In this document: positions 45,401 through 56,800 of the stretch, piece after piece
Numbering within the stretch: position 1 is the stretch's first letter
How the letters are laid out: the number at the start of each line of letters is the position of its first letter
The notes under the pieces: generated by a model
Databases searched by the model: none
Seen by the model: only the letters and a program-made list of their open reading frames with translations
What the model was told of the DNA's origin: nothing
Translations under genes and position numbers: made by a program
From: Paenibacillus sp. PK3_47
GTDB taxonomy: Bacteria; Bacillota; Bacilli; Paenibacillales; Paenibacillaceae
DNA: 64,000 nt
NCBI RefSeq assembly: GCF_023520895.1
Contig: NZ_CP026029.1
Location: 4,340,001-4,404,000, forward strand
Direction of reading: 5' to 3'

Positions 45401-48400
45401 AGGGATCCTTATCCGGGAGTTAAGTGAATTATATTCCGGCCGGGTGTTCCCGCCGCTGAAGGTGCAGTACAAAGACTACTCTCAGTGGCAATTGAATCGC
45501 CATAATGCAGCTGCGGAGAAACAGGAAGAATACTGGCTTTCCGAACTGCAGGGTGAACTGCCGCTGCTGAATATGCCTGCTGATTTTCCTAGGCCGAGGG
45601 AAAAGGATTTCCGGGGCGGGCTGGTTACTACGACTTTGGATGCCGAGCAGACGGCAAAAATGAAGCGGGTCTGCCGCGAGACGGGAAGCACATTGTTCAT
45701 GTTCCTGCTGTCGGCCATCAATATTGTGCTCCACAAGTCAAGCGGCCAGGAGGACATTATTGTGGGAACTCCGGCTGCAGGCAGAAATCATCGGGATACG
45801 GAATCTTTGATTGGTGTATTCGTCAATACGCTGCCTATCCGTTCTCATGTCAACGGTTCGCTGACCTTTGAGCAGTTGCTTGGAGCTGTCAGACGTAAAT
45901 CCCTTGAAGCGCTGGAGAACCAGGATTATCCATTCGAGAATCTGGTGGAAAAGCTGCAAACCGGCCGGGATTTGGGCAGAAATCCGCTGTTTGATGTCAT
46001 GTTTGTCCTGCAGGAAAATGAAGCAGGGCAATGGAAAGCCCAGGACCTGATCATTCAGCCGTTCGACTGGCCGCTGCATACCGAGAAATTTGATCTTACC
46101 TGGGAAGCGGCAGAAACAGGGAGCGGACTGGAAATCAGGCTCAGCTACGCGGCAAGCCTCTTTGAAGCAAGCAGTGCTAAGACCCTTTTAGACCGGCTGG
46201 CCAGGGTGATTAATGCCGTTACTTCCAATAGAGACGTTCCAGTCGGTCAGATCGAGATAATGGGCGAGGAAGAAAAGAAGCGGATTCTGTACGAATTTAA
46301 CCCTACACCTGCAGTCGGACTCCGGAAGCAGACGCTGATGGATCTATTTCAGACACAGGCCAAACGTACTCCCGGACGCACGGCCCTTGTATATAATGAA
46401 CGGATAATGACCTATGGGGAGCTGGACCGCAGAGCGAATGCCCTGGCAAGAACACTGAGATCCAAAGCGGTCCTGCCGGACGATCTGGTAGCTGTCAGAA
46501 TGAACCGTTCCCCGGAGCTGATCATTGCTTTGTTCGCTATCTGGAAGGCCGGCGCAGCCTATCTTCCCGTTGACCCGGCATTTCCGGAGGAGAGAACCCG
46601 TTATATTCTGCAAAACAGCGGAACCCGGTTAATCCTTACGGATGATCCGGTTCCCTGGGAGAATGTTGAAGCTGTACAGGTGCGCGACCGGGAACCGGAG
46701 AGCAAGGATACAGAGCCGCTGGAAGCAATGGCCGGCCCGGACAATCTGGCCTATGTTATCTATACATCAGGAACAACAGGCAACCCTAAAGGGGTAGCAG
46801 TGCAGCATAAAGGAATTATGAACACGCTGCTCGATCTCCAGTCAAGCTATCCGCTGAATGCTGAAGGGAAGTATCTTTTGAAGACGAACTATACCTTCGA
46901 TGTTTCAGTGTGCGAATTATTCGGCTGGTTCTTTGAGGGAGGACAGTTGGTCATTTTACCGCAGGGTGCTGAAAGGGAGCCGGATATCATCCTTGCAGCC
47001 ATTGCGCAGCACAAAATTACGCATATTAACTTCACTTCTTCCATGTTCAATATGCTGCTCTCAGGCATGGATAAAGCTTCGGCGGAAGCCCTCGGCAGCC
47101 TGCAATATATTCTTACGGCAGGAGAAGCATTGACCTTTGAACATCACGAGATCACACAATTTCTTTTGCAACGCTGTGCCATAGAAAATTTATACGGACC
47201 GACGGAAGCCTCCATTTATGCTACCGGTTATTCTGTCAAGCCCGGGGATATCGGCAGCCGGATTCCCATCGGAAGACCGCTCGCCAATACCAGGATGTAC
47301 ATTGTCGACGGCAGCGGCATGCTGACTCCTGTTGGCGTGGAAGGGGAGCTCTGCATTGCCGGTGCCGGACTGGCACTGGGCTATTACCGCAATGAAGAGC
47401 TGACGGCCCAGAAGTTCACCGCCGATCCTTTTGCCGACGGAGAACGCATGTACCGGACTGGCGATGTGGCACGGTGGTTGCCGGACGGGAACATTGAATA
47501 CCTGGGAAGAATCGACCATCAGGTCAAAATAAGAGGCTACCGGATTGAACTTGGAGATGTCGAGAATACGCTGATGAAGCTGGAAGGCATTCAAAAAGTG
47601 CTTGTCGTGGACAAGGAGCTGGCCGGAGGCCGTGGACTGGTAGCGTACTATGTCTCATCTGCCGCCTATACAGTCGCGGAGCTGCGGAGCGAGCTGGGCA
47701 GAAGACTTCCGGAATATATGATCCCTGCTTATTTTATTGCCCTGGAACAGTTCCCGCTGAACTCCAGCGGAAAAATTGACCGCAAGGCGCTGCCGGAAGT
47801 AACCGGAGATATGGAGAGCGGCGAAGGATACGAAGCACCGGAGAGCAGGGAAGAAGTGCTTCTGGTCCGGATCTGGAGCACTGTGCTGGGCATCAAAAAG
47901 ATCGGAGTCCTCGATGATTTCTTCAATCTGGGAGGGGATTCAATCAAGGCCATGCAGGTGGTCTCCAAGATCAGGGAGCACGGCTATTATGCGGAAGTGA
48001 AGGATGTTTTCCGTTCGCTGACCATCCGGGAGCTGGGATGTTCAATGAAACAGGCAGTTCCTGAAAACCTCGGGAAGACGGGGCAAGATCCGGAGACAGG
48101 CGAAGCAGAGCTGACGCCGATCCAGCGCTGGTTCTTCAGCTCACAGTTTACCGGACAGCATCACTGGAACCAGGCGGTTATGCTGCACCGGCCCGAAGGT
48201 TTTGCAGCTTCAGTCCTGGACAGAGCGCTGTGCCAGCTGGTCCGGCATCATGACTCACTACGACTGTCCTTCAAGCAAACGGAAGGAGGCGGGATTATCC
48301 AGCAGTACCGGGAGGCGGACGGTGACCTGTTCGAGCTGAGGGAATTTGATCTGCGCGGCCTGCTTCCTGAAGCGATTAATGAATTCGTGAGAAAGGCTGC

Positions 48401-50849
48401 GGATAACATCCAGAGCAGTATGGATCTGGAACGGGGACCGCTATTCAAGCTGGGGCTGTTCCGCAGTGATGACGGGGATCATTTATTGATGGCTGTTCAT
48501 CATCTGGCAATAGACGGAGTATCCTGGCGGATTCTGTTTGAGGACTTGGCAGAGGCTTACAGGCAGGCGGAGAAGGGGGCGGGTATCAAGCTTCCCCTCA
48601 AGACATTATCCTACCGGCAGTGGTCCTCCATGCTGACGGAGTATGCCGGCAGCAGTCTTATTGATAAGGAAATCCCCTATTGGCAGAATGTTGAGAACAG
48701 TAAAGTCTGTGACCTGCCGAAAGATTATGCTTCCGGTACTGTATTTACACGACAGTCTGCGCGGAAGGTCGCCGGCTGGCTGAGCGAAGCGGAGACGGAT
48801 GCTCTTTTGAAACAGGCAAACGCCGCATACCGTACCGAGATCAATGATCTGCTGCTAACTGCACTTGTAAAATCAATTGCCAGGTTCTCAGGTGACGAGG
48901 CGGTACTGATCCATCTGGAAGGCCACGGGCGGGAAGAAATTGCAGAGGGGTTGGATATCACCCGCACGGTAGGCTGGTTTACCTCCATGTTCCCGGTGGT
49001 GTTTCATTATGATTCCGGTGCAGGCTGGCCTGAATGGATCAGCTATATCAAAGACCATCTCCGGCAAATCCCCGGCAAGGGTACCGGTTACGGGATGCTG
49101 AAATACCTGCGCCGCTGGAAGCCGGGGGAAGAGATGGATTTCCGGCTGCGCCCGGAGATTGGCTTCAACTATCTGGGGCAATTTGATGCGGATCTGGACA
49201 CCGGAGTATTTAAATTATCGCCTTTTGACCCTGGAGAGGCAATGGGGCCGGATAGTGAGCTGCAGCATGCGCTTGAGTTCACTGGCCTGATTAGAGATAA
49301 ACGTCTGTGCATGGAGCTAACCTACAGTGCCCGACAGTACAGTGAATCTTCAGCTGCTGGTCTGCTCACAGACTATATGGAACAGCTGAAGCTGGCCATC
49401 GCCCATTGTACGGAGGTCAAGTCACCGGTGCGGACGATCTCGGACCTGACCCGTGAACAGATCACTGCTGAACAGGTACGTGCTTTGCCCCATGCGGATG
49501 AAGTCCAATACATCTACCCGCTGGCACCTGCGCAAAAGGGAATTCTTTTCCATTCGCTTATGAACGGTTTATCCGACGATTATTATGAACTCTTCCGGAT
49601 CGAAATGACCGGGAGACTGGATCGGAAACGGCTGGAGTATGCACTGCAGGAGGTAATCAGCCGCCATGAGATGCTGAGAGCCAATATCGATATTCAGAGC
49701 TTCCAAGATCCGATGCTCCTGGTATACAAGCATAAAAAGACCGAAATCGTCTATCTGGATGCCAGGAATTGTGCTGACAGTACCGCATGCATCCAGGAGC
49801 AAATGGGCACGGACCGTAACCGGGGCTTCCGGCTGGACAAGGATATGCTGATCCGCCTGAATATAGTACAAACGGCAGATGAGCAGTATACGCTAATTTT
49901 CAGCTATCACCACATCATTATGGATGGCTGGAGCATGGGGATTGTCCTGAAGGACCTGTTCCAATTATATAACCGCAGCCCGGAAGGTCTGGCGATTGAA
50001 GGTCATCCATCCTCTATACTATCTGACTATACCGAATGGATGAAGCGGAGGAATGATTCAGCAGCCGAGGCTTACTGGAAAGAATATCTGGCAGGCTTCA
50101 GAGAGCCTTCCATGCTGCCGTCACGACAGTCTTCAAATCACGGGACGCAGGCTGTGCATACCCTTTCCATAGCCCATGACAAGATCGAAAAGCTGGAACG
50201 GATGGCGGTTAGCAGCAAAGTAACCTTAAATACTATCATTCAGGCGGTCTGGTCTTTGCAACTGCAGTACTATAGTGGACAATCCGAGTCAGTGTTTGGT
50301 TACGTAGTATCGGGAAGAAATCCTCAAATCAGGGGGATAGAACAGGCGGTCGGGTTGTTCATCAATACGCTGCCGCTCCGTGTCTCCAGTCAGGGAGTCT
50401 GCACATTTGAGGAATTCATCCGGCAGATTCACGGCAATACACTGGAGAGCAGAAATCACGATTCTTATTCCCTGGCTGATATTCAGGCTCGGAGTGAACC
50501 GAGGGAGAAGCTTTTCAACCATATCATGGTGTTTGAGAACTTCCCGATCGCCGCGGAACAGATCAATGCTGATATAAAAGAGTCGGGACTGTCGGTTCAA
50601 TCCTTTGAAGCCGTAGAGCAGACGCATTATCCCCTGGCGATTATTGTCAGCCGGAATGAAGGGCTGCTGTTCAGATTTATGTTCAATTCCCCGGATATCT
50701 CAGACTATGATGCCGAAAGGATCGTGCAGCATTTCACGGAGGCTCTGGAGAAATTGGCAAGCAGAGGGCAGGAGGCGTGTGATCTCGCTCTTTTCAGTGA
50801 TCAGGAGAATCAAATGAATTCCGGATTTCAAGTGAAATTTAATTTCTAA
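42483..50849 (+). CDS. Nonribosomal peptide synthetase: halfC-A(Leu)-PCP-C-A-PCP-E-C
   Basis: This is a 2788-residue protein. The ATG 42483 has GGAGGGGTGA upstream. Residues ~1-235 are a degenerate C-terminal condensation lobe starting at AYWVDTVQ. A1 (about 245-745) reads pocket residues D-A-W-F-L-G-N-V-V, the Leu code. Then come PCP1 (Ser781), C2 (about 836-1266, HHIAVDG) and A2 (about 1273-1780). The A2 pocket D-V-C-N-L-A-L-I-Y has no clear match and possibly indicates a small residue such as Ala. PCP2 (Ser1820 in GGDSIK, the type preceding epimerases), an E domain (about 1874-2310, HHLAIDG) and a final C domain (about 2320-2770, HHIIMDG, of the type accepting D-residues) follow. It ends FQVKFNF. 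Confidence 0.95.
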   Translation: MSTSLIKVSEAYWVDTVQAKYERLQLGIPAAGTAASPGHWGFELDPELHQQLYRLSGGNDFMIYIVLLTVYKIVLERICGTSEFAVGVPPYFKDSSEHHANPYLLSLNDQDHNRLPVKQALSAQRASLNELYRHQFYPGDRLYGIHGVPNRVNAFIGMRNIHQTHVLQGLLQLQYNELMLIAEQQEDRITVEFYSRSPMPAEECSLWSGSFRNVLAALLSDLEQPVENLELVDEQQKQQLLKDFNGNGVQYPVDRAVHQMFEEQVNERPDQLAIWSEAAAVTYRELNRRANRLAWLLRREGIVPEAPVAVVSSSSADMIAGILAVLKAGATYIPIDPEYPSERIAYIIRDSGAGIALVDEQGADLVKALPVAALSLDAYVTPGIPEENLNLDVPSERLAYIIYTSGTTGNPKGVAVEHRSLVHLCCWHNAYYHVDSTDLAAKYAGTGFDASVWEIFPVLLAGATLHIVPAELRLDAKKLNEHYESCGITIGFLPTSIFERFIQYENRSLKRLLTGAEKLKVVREQTYELYNNYGPTEYTVVTTSFRIDREYANIPIGKPVGNTRVYILNQGNRLQPVGVAGELCISGDGLARGYLHNEELTNAKFTENPYAPGERMYRTGDLARWRPDGNIEYLGRIDQQVKIRGFRVELGEIESRMLGIGGIREAAVKDWDRDGTTMLCGYYVSDTERSPASLREALQRTLPDYMVPACFIRLGELKVTANGKIDRRALPEPEGDVLTGTSYTAPRCETERIMAGIWAEVLGMSGEPGIHDDFFGLGGHSLKVTALITRIHERLDAVVSVKDVFTAPTIAQLSELVRQSEPGTYGEIRKLEEQEFYEASSAQKRMFVLHQLNPDSLAYHVPGAFLIRGRLDEARLSRALLQLIRRHEALRTRFAEVGGRVVQKIVPMEEVSFTAERFAAASSNEAQAWMADYLQPFELHSGLPIRAAVITLEQDKNILLLDIHHIAVDGASAGILIRELSELYSGRVFPPLKVQYKDYSQWQLNRHNAAAEKQEEYWLSELQGELPLLNMPADFPRPREKDFRGGLVTTTLDAEQTAKMKRVCRETGSTLFMFLLSAINIVLHKSSGQEDIIVGTPAAGRNHRDTESLIGVFVNTLPIRSHVNGSLTFEQLLGAVRRKSLEALENQDYPFENLVEKLQTGRDLGRNPLFDVMFVLQENEAGQWKAQDLIIQPFDWPLHTEKFDLTWEAAETGSGLEIRLSYAASLFEASSAKTLLDRLARVINAVTSNRDVPVGQIEIMGEEEKKRILYEFNPTPAVGLRKQTLMDLFQTQAKRTPGRTALVYNERIMTYGELDRRANALARTLRSKAVLPDDLVAVRMNRSPELIIALFAIWKAGAAYLPVDPAFPEERTRYILQNSGTRLILTDDPVPWENVEAVQVRDREPESKDTEPLEAMAGPDNLAYVIYTSGTTGNPKGVAVQHKGIMNTLLDLQSSYPLNAEGKYLLKTNYTFDVSVCELFGWFFEGGQLVILPQGAEREPDIILAAIAQHKITHINFTSSMFNMLLSGMDKASAEALGSLQYILTAGEALTFEHHEITQFLLQRCAIENLYGPTEASIYATGYSVKPGDIGSRIPIGRPLANTRMYIVDGSGMLTPVGVEGELCIAGAGLALGYYRNEELTAQKFTADPFADGERMYRTGDVARWLPDGNIEYLGRIDHQVKIRGYRIELGDVENTLMKLEGIQKVLVVDKELAGGRGLVAYYVSSAAYTVAELRSELGRRLPEYMIPAYFIALEQFPLNSSGKIDRKALPEVTGDMESGEGYEAPESREEVLLVRIWSTVLGIKKIGVLDDFFNLGGDSIKAMQVVSKIREHGYYAEVKDVFRSLTIRELGCSMKQAVPENLGKTGQDPETGEAELTPIQRWFFSSQFTGQHHWNQAVMLHRPEGFAASVLDRALCQLVRHHDSLRLSFKQTEGGGIIQQYREADGDLFELREFDLRGLLPEAINEFVRKAADNIQSSMDLERGPLFKLGLFRSDDGDHLLMAVHHLAIDGVSWRILFEDLAEAYRQAEKGAGIKLPLKTLSYRQWSSMLTEYAGSSLIDKEIPYWQNVENSKVCDLPKDYASGTVFTRQSARKVAGWLSEAETDALLKQANAAYRTEINDLLLTALVKSIARFSGDEAVLIHLEGHGREEIAEGLDITRTVGWFTSMFPVVFHYDSGAGWPEWISYIKDHLRQIPGKGTGYGMLKYLRRWKPGEEMDFRLRPEIGFNYLGQFDADLDTGVFKLSPFDPGEAMGPDSELQHALEFTGLIRDKRLCMELTYSARQYSESSAAGLLTDYMEQLKLAIAHCTEVKSPVRTISDLTREQITAEQVRALPHADEVQYIYPLAPAQKGILFHSLMNGLSDDYYELFRIEMTGRLDRKRLEYALQEVISRHEMLRANIDIQSFQDPMLLVYKHKKTEIVYLDARNCADSTACIQEQMGTDRNRGFRLDKDMLIRLNIVQTADEQYTLIFSYHHIIMDGWSMGIVLKDLFQLYNRSPEGLAIEGHPSSILSDYTEWMKRRNDSAAEAYWKEYLAGFREPSMLPSRQSSNHGTQAVHTLSIAHDKIEKLERMAVSSKVTLNTIIQAVWSLQLQYYSGQSESVFGYVVSGRNPQIRGIEQAVGLFINTLPLRVSSQGVCTFEEFIRQIHGNTLESRNHDSYSLADIQARSEPREKLFNHIMVFENFPIAAEQINADIKESGLSVQSFEAVEQTHYPLAIIVSRNEGLLFRFMFNSPDISDYDAERIVQHFTEALEKLASRGQEACDLALFSDQENQMNSGFQVKFNF

Positions 50850-50869
50850 CGGATGGCTGGGTGATAAGG

Positions 50870-53800
50870 ATGAACAGGGTATGTGAGTGCAGAAATGAAT
50901 GGTCGGGCGGAACACAGGCAATAACCATCCCGGAGCATCAAAAGCAAAAACCTGCTTGCAGCAGCAGGATTGTTAAACAGGATACCTTCCAAAAGCTGAA
51001 TTATCTGGGCAACAGCGACACTTTGGCTATATTCATGATACTGCTGGCCAACCTTCAGGTTTGTCTTTCCAAGGCGGCCCATCAGGAGCAGGTCATCATT
51101 GATATCCCACTGCTGCCGCTCCGGGAAGGAAGCCATGCTGCAAGCCCTGTGCTTGCCTTTCAGCACGAAGTTGCTGAAGGTACTGTGTTCAAGGAGCTGC
51201 TGATTCAGACCAGCCGGAAGCTGCAGGAATGTTACTCACAGATGGGGGAAGGCTTGAGGCATGCGCGGAAGATTGAAGAACCCGCTTCGTTCCGGTTGAT
51301 GATGCCTGAGCTCCACGGCCGGAATGAATGCCTGGAATTATGTGAAGCTCATGGATTTGCCGGAATAAATCTGTCGCTTTCCGCCTCTGAAGGCCATCTG
51401 GCTATAGAAGCTTACTATAATCCTTCCTTGTATGAAGAAAAGGCGGTCCTCAGAGTTACCGCACTGTTTGAGACCATCCTTGAACAGGTGCTTAATAATA
51501 CGCTGGCTCCGCTGGACGGGCTCCATATGCTTGATGAGCACCAGGCGGCTGAGCTGATGGACCAGTTAACCGGACCCCGTAGGGCCTATCCCCGTGAGAA
51601 GAACATCTGTACATTATTTGAAGAACAAGCGGTGCTTACACCTGACCAGCCGGCGGTGATCTTCGGCGAACAACGCTTAACGTACAGCGAGCTTAACAAC
51701 AAAGCGAACACGCTGGGAAAACTGCTGCAGGATAAAGGGGTAGGTCAGGATACCGTTGTCGGACTCCTGATGGACCGTTCTGTGGAAATGGTGGTAGGGA
51801 TGCTGGGCATTCTAAAAGCTGGCGGCGCTTATATGCCTTTTGATCCGGAGTATCCGGATGAACGTATCGCTTATATGGCCGCTGACAGCGGAACTCCGCT
51901 TATTGTTACCCGACGGGGAATGCGGAAGCCTGGCAAGCTTGACGCCGAATGGCTGGAAATTGACTGCGGGTCCCTGGAGGAATCAGATGATGATCCGGTT
52001 CTGTACCATCCGGACAGTCTGCTCTACGTTATTTACACCTCCGGAACTACAGGCAATCCCAAAGGGGTCATGTTTACGAACCGCGGCCTGGTCAACCTGA
52101 TTTCCTATCAGAACAGTGTACTGGGCATTCCGCTGGACACCAGAGTTCTCCAGTTTGCCACCATTGCCTTTGATGTCGCTTCACAGGAAATATGGTCGAC
52201 TCTGCTTGCAGGCGGAGAACTTCATCTGATTCCGGACGCTACACGCAAAAACCTGCATACACTGCTGCCGTTTATGGAGAACTCGGGGATAAAAACGGTT
52301 TTCCTCCCGACCTCATTCTTCAAGCTGCTTGCCGCCGAGCATGAGTACCTGTCCAGGCTGGCCCGCTGTGTTAATGATATTGTCGTCGCCGGCGAGCAAT
52401 TGACGCTGGACCCAGCCATGCTGAAGATGCTGGGCAGAGAAGGCACACGCCTGCACAACCATTACGGACCTACTGAAACCCACGTGGTTACAGCAATAAC
52501 GTTACAGGAGGATTGCGGCGCAGTTCCGCCGATAGGATTTCCTATAGCCAACGCCGATATCCGCATCCTGGATGATCATAATCATGCCGTTCCGGTAGGC
52601 GCAGTAGGCGAGATATGTATCGGCGGGGATTGCCTGGCGAGAGGATACCTGAATAATCCGGAGCTGACCGGCGCCAAGTTTATCAGTCATCCGTTTATCG
52701 ATGGCCAAAAAATGTACCGGACCGGAGACTTGGGCCGCTGGCTTCCCGATGGTTCCATTGAATGTCTGGGGCGCATAGATCATCAGGTGAAAATCAGAGG
52801 ATTCCGTGTCGAGCCCGGTGAGGTTGAAGCCCGTCTCCAGCAAATGCAGGAGCTCCAAAGTGCAGTGGTGTTAAAAAAAGAAAGCGGCGGCCAGGTCTAC
52901 CTCTGCGCATACGTTGTGCCGGCTGCCGAGCTGTCGGTCGCAGAGCTCCGGGCGAAGCTGTTAAAGAGCCTGCCTGAATATATGATTCCGTCTTATTTTG
53001 TCCCTCTGGAGCGGATGCCGCTGACAACGAACGGTAAGGTCGACCGCCGGGCGCTGCCGGAACCCGATTTGAATAGAACGGCGGGGACTGCACATGTGGA
53101 GCCCCGCAGTGAAATGGAAGCGCTGCTGGCAGAGATCTGGTGCGGAGTGCTGAACTGCAGGAGCATCGGGGTTTATGATGACTTTTTCGAACAGGGCGGT
53201 CACTCGCTTAAGGCAATTACTCTGGTTACACGCATACGCCAGCGGCTGCAGGCTGAGGTATCTGTCGCAGAAATATTTGCTTGCCGGACGATTGCGAAAC
53301 TTGCCGGATTGCTATCCTCCACTCATGTCAGAGCTGAGAATGAGGCGATTCCGCAAGTGCCCGATAGTGAATACTATGAAGTCTCTTCTGCACAAAAAAG
53401 AATGTACATGCTGCAGCAAATGGATCAGGGGGCAGCCTATCACATTCCGGGTGCCATTGAGATTACAGGTAATTTGGACATCGGCCGGCTCGAAGCCGCC
53501 ATCCGCCAATTAATCGGGCGGCATGAGCCTCTCCGGACCGTATTTCATTCCGCCGGCGGGAAGATTGTTCAGCGTATATTACCGATGAATGAAGTTCGCT
53601 TTTCTCTGGAGCTGTGCGCTGCAGAATCTGAAGAAGAAGCCAGAGTACAGCTGGACTGCTTTATCCGTCCTTTTGACCTGCATGCTGATCTTCCGCTCAG
53701 GGCGATATTGAGCCGGCTTGATGCAGAGCGGCATCTGCTGCTTCTGGACCTGCATCATATTATTGCCGATGGTGTAACAGCAGTAATATTAAGTAAAGAG

Positions 53801-56800
53801 CTGGCTGCCTTCTATGCCGGAGAGCAGCCGGAACCGCTGAGTATCCAGTATAAGGACTATGCCGCATGGCAGACGGGAAGACAAAACACTGGGCTGCTCG
53901 GACAACAGAAGGACTATTGGCTTAACAGGCTGTCCGGTGAACTGCCTGTACTGGAGCTGCCCTGCGATTATCCGCGCCCGGCGGAGAAGGATTATCTGGG
54001 AGATCAGCTTGTAATGGAATGGGATAAGGAGACGGCTAAGCAGTTATCAGGTATGGCCATGGAGAACGGAAGTACGATGTATATGGTGCTGCTGGCCTGT
54101 CTCAATATTCTATTGACACGGTGGAGCGGCCAGGAAGAGCTCATTATAGGAACTCCGATTGCGGGAAGAAATCATCCGGAACTTGAACCGCTGGCCGGAA
54201 TATTTGTTAATACGCTTGCCATCCGCAGTACGGTGGATCATCATTCCACGTTCAGACAGCATCTGGAACAGGTGAAAGAAACAGTTCTGGAGGCATTCCA
54301 AAATCAGGAGTATCCGTTCGAAAGCCTGACCGAGAGCTTGAAGGTTGTCAGAAGCCTGAACCGCAATCCGCTGTTTGATATTATGCTCACCATGGAGAAT
54401 ACGGACTTCAGCAAATACAGCTGTGACGGGACTGATTTTCAGCTGTATGACATGCCTTACCGCAAAGAAAAGTTTGATATGACCTGGAGCGCCTCAGAAC
54501 AGGATGACAGGCTGCGGTTAACCATCAGTTATGCCACCGCTCTCTTTGACCGGAACACCATTGAGCGGATGGGCGTCTGCTTCAGCCGTATCCTTGGAGA
54601 GGTGGTCCGGAATGCCGATATCCCGGTCGGGGAAATTGAGCTCATCTCTGAAACAGACAGGGAGATGGTGCTTGAGCTGTTCAACCCCGGACCTCTCGAC
54701 TATCCGAAGGATCAGACCATCAGTGACCTGATTGAGCTGCAGACGGCTTATACACCGGACAACACGGCAATATCCGATAATGGAAGCCGCTGGACTTACC
54801 GGCAGCTGAATGCACGGGCGAACGCTCTGGCCAGGACGCTGCAGCGGTGCGGGGTCCGGGAGGAGTCGTTTGTTGCCATTCTCAGCGGAAGCTCAGCCGA
54901 GATGATCGTAGCCATCCTTGCAGTGCTGAAAGCGGGAGGTACTTATATCCCTATTGATCCGCAATATCCCGATGAACGGATAGGTTATATCCTGCTGGAA
55001 AGCGGAGCAGGCCTGCTCCTGACGGATGAGAAAAACTCGGAGCGGATGAAGGGGCAAGCTCTCCGGACCATAGGCTTGCATGATCCGGCTGCTTATGACA
55101 GTGAAGACGGAAACTTGAATCTGCGGATTCCGCAGAAACAACTGGCGTATGTCATCTATACATCGGGGACTACAGGCAATCCGAAAGGCGTTGCGATTGA
55201 GCATGGTTCGCTTGTGAATTTCTGCTGCTGGCACAACCGGCATTTCGGTGTGGATGGCTCGGATATTTTCGCCAAATATGCAGGAGTGGGCTTTGATGCA
55301 AGCGCCTGGGAGATTTTCCCCTGTCTCCTTGCCGGAGCTGCTTTGCAGATCGTTCCTGAAGATTTGCGTCCGGATGCCGAGAAACTGAATGCCTTTTATG
55401 ATCAGCACGGCATTACGATCGGGTTCCTGCCAATCAGTATGTTTGAACGTTTCATTCAATATGAGAACCGTTCGCTAAGACGCCTGCTGACCGGGGCGGA
55501 GAAGCTCAAATTTGTACGTGAGCAGACCTATGAGCTTCATAACAACTACGGTCCTACGGAATGTACGATTCTGACCACGAGCTTTAAGATCGACGGGGAG
55601 TACCCTAATATTCCGATTGGCAAGCCGGTGGGCAATACCCGGGTGTATATCCTGAATCAGAGCAACCGTCTTCAGCCTGTCGGGGTCGGGGGAGAGCTGT
55701 GCGTCTCCGGTGACGGTCTGGCCCGGGAGTATCTTCATAATGACGAATTAACGAATGCCAAGTTCACAGAGAATCCCTACGAGCCGGGCGGACGGATGTA
55801 CCGGACAGGTGATTTGGCCCGCTGGCGGCCGGACGGGAATATCGAGTTCCTGGGCCGCATAGACCAGCAGGTGAAGATCCGGGGCTTCCGGGTGGAGCTT
55901 GAAGAGATTGAAAGCCGGATGCTGGGAATCCCCGGTATACGGGAAGCGGCAGTGAAGGATTGGGAGCGGGACGGCAGCAGGATGCTGTGCGGCTACTACG
56001 TGTCTGATACAGAAATTGCGGCAGCCAGCCTGCGTGAGGCACTTCAGCGGACACTGCCGGATTATATGGTTCCGGCCTGCTACATGCGGCTCGGGGAGCT
56101 GAAGGTTACAGCTAACGGCAAAATGGACCGTAAAGCGCTGCCGGAGCCGGAAGGCGATATCCGTACAGGCAGAAGCTATACCGCTCCGCGCAGCAGAACA
56201 GAGCAGAGACTGGCCGGGATCTGGGCAGAAGTGCTCGGTATGCGCGGAAATCCGGGAATCCACGATGACTTCTTCGAGCTGGGCGGACATTCATTGAAGG
56301 TAACAGCACTAATAACCCGGATTCACGAACAGCTGGGTGCCGTGGTGGGTGTAAAAGATGTGTTCACTGCACCGACAATTGCACAGCTGTCTGAGCGGAT
56401 CAGCCTGGCGGAGGCCGGAGATTACGGTGAGATCAGCAGGGTGGAGGAACAGCAATTCTATGAAGCTTCCTCGGCCCAGAAGCGGATGTTCGTACTGCAG
56501 CAGCTGGATCCGGGGAGCACTGCTTACAACATTCCGTGGGTCATATCTATCGATGGCAGTCTGAACCTTCCCCGTATGGAAGCAGCCTTGCTGAAGCTGA
56601 TTGAAAGACATGAAGCGCTGCGGACCCTATACGACATGGATCAGGAGCGTGTGATCCAGCGGGTTCTGCCTCCGGTGCAGCTGAATTTCCGGCTTGAATT
56701 GTTCACAGCCGCCAGCGGGCAGGAGATGGAGACGATTGCCGGGCAGTTTGTCCGCCCCTTTGATATCCGGCGTTCCATTCCCGTCCGTGCCGGGGTGATC

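Noticed and set aside
56452..56620. Heterocyclisation (Cy) domain before the Cys adenylation domain
   Set aside because: Expected from the Cys code, but the domain has the ordinary HHxxxDG motif (HHIAADG near 56840), not the DxxxxD motif of Cy domains.
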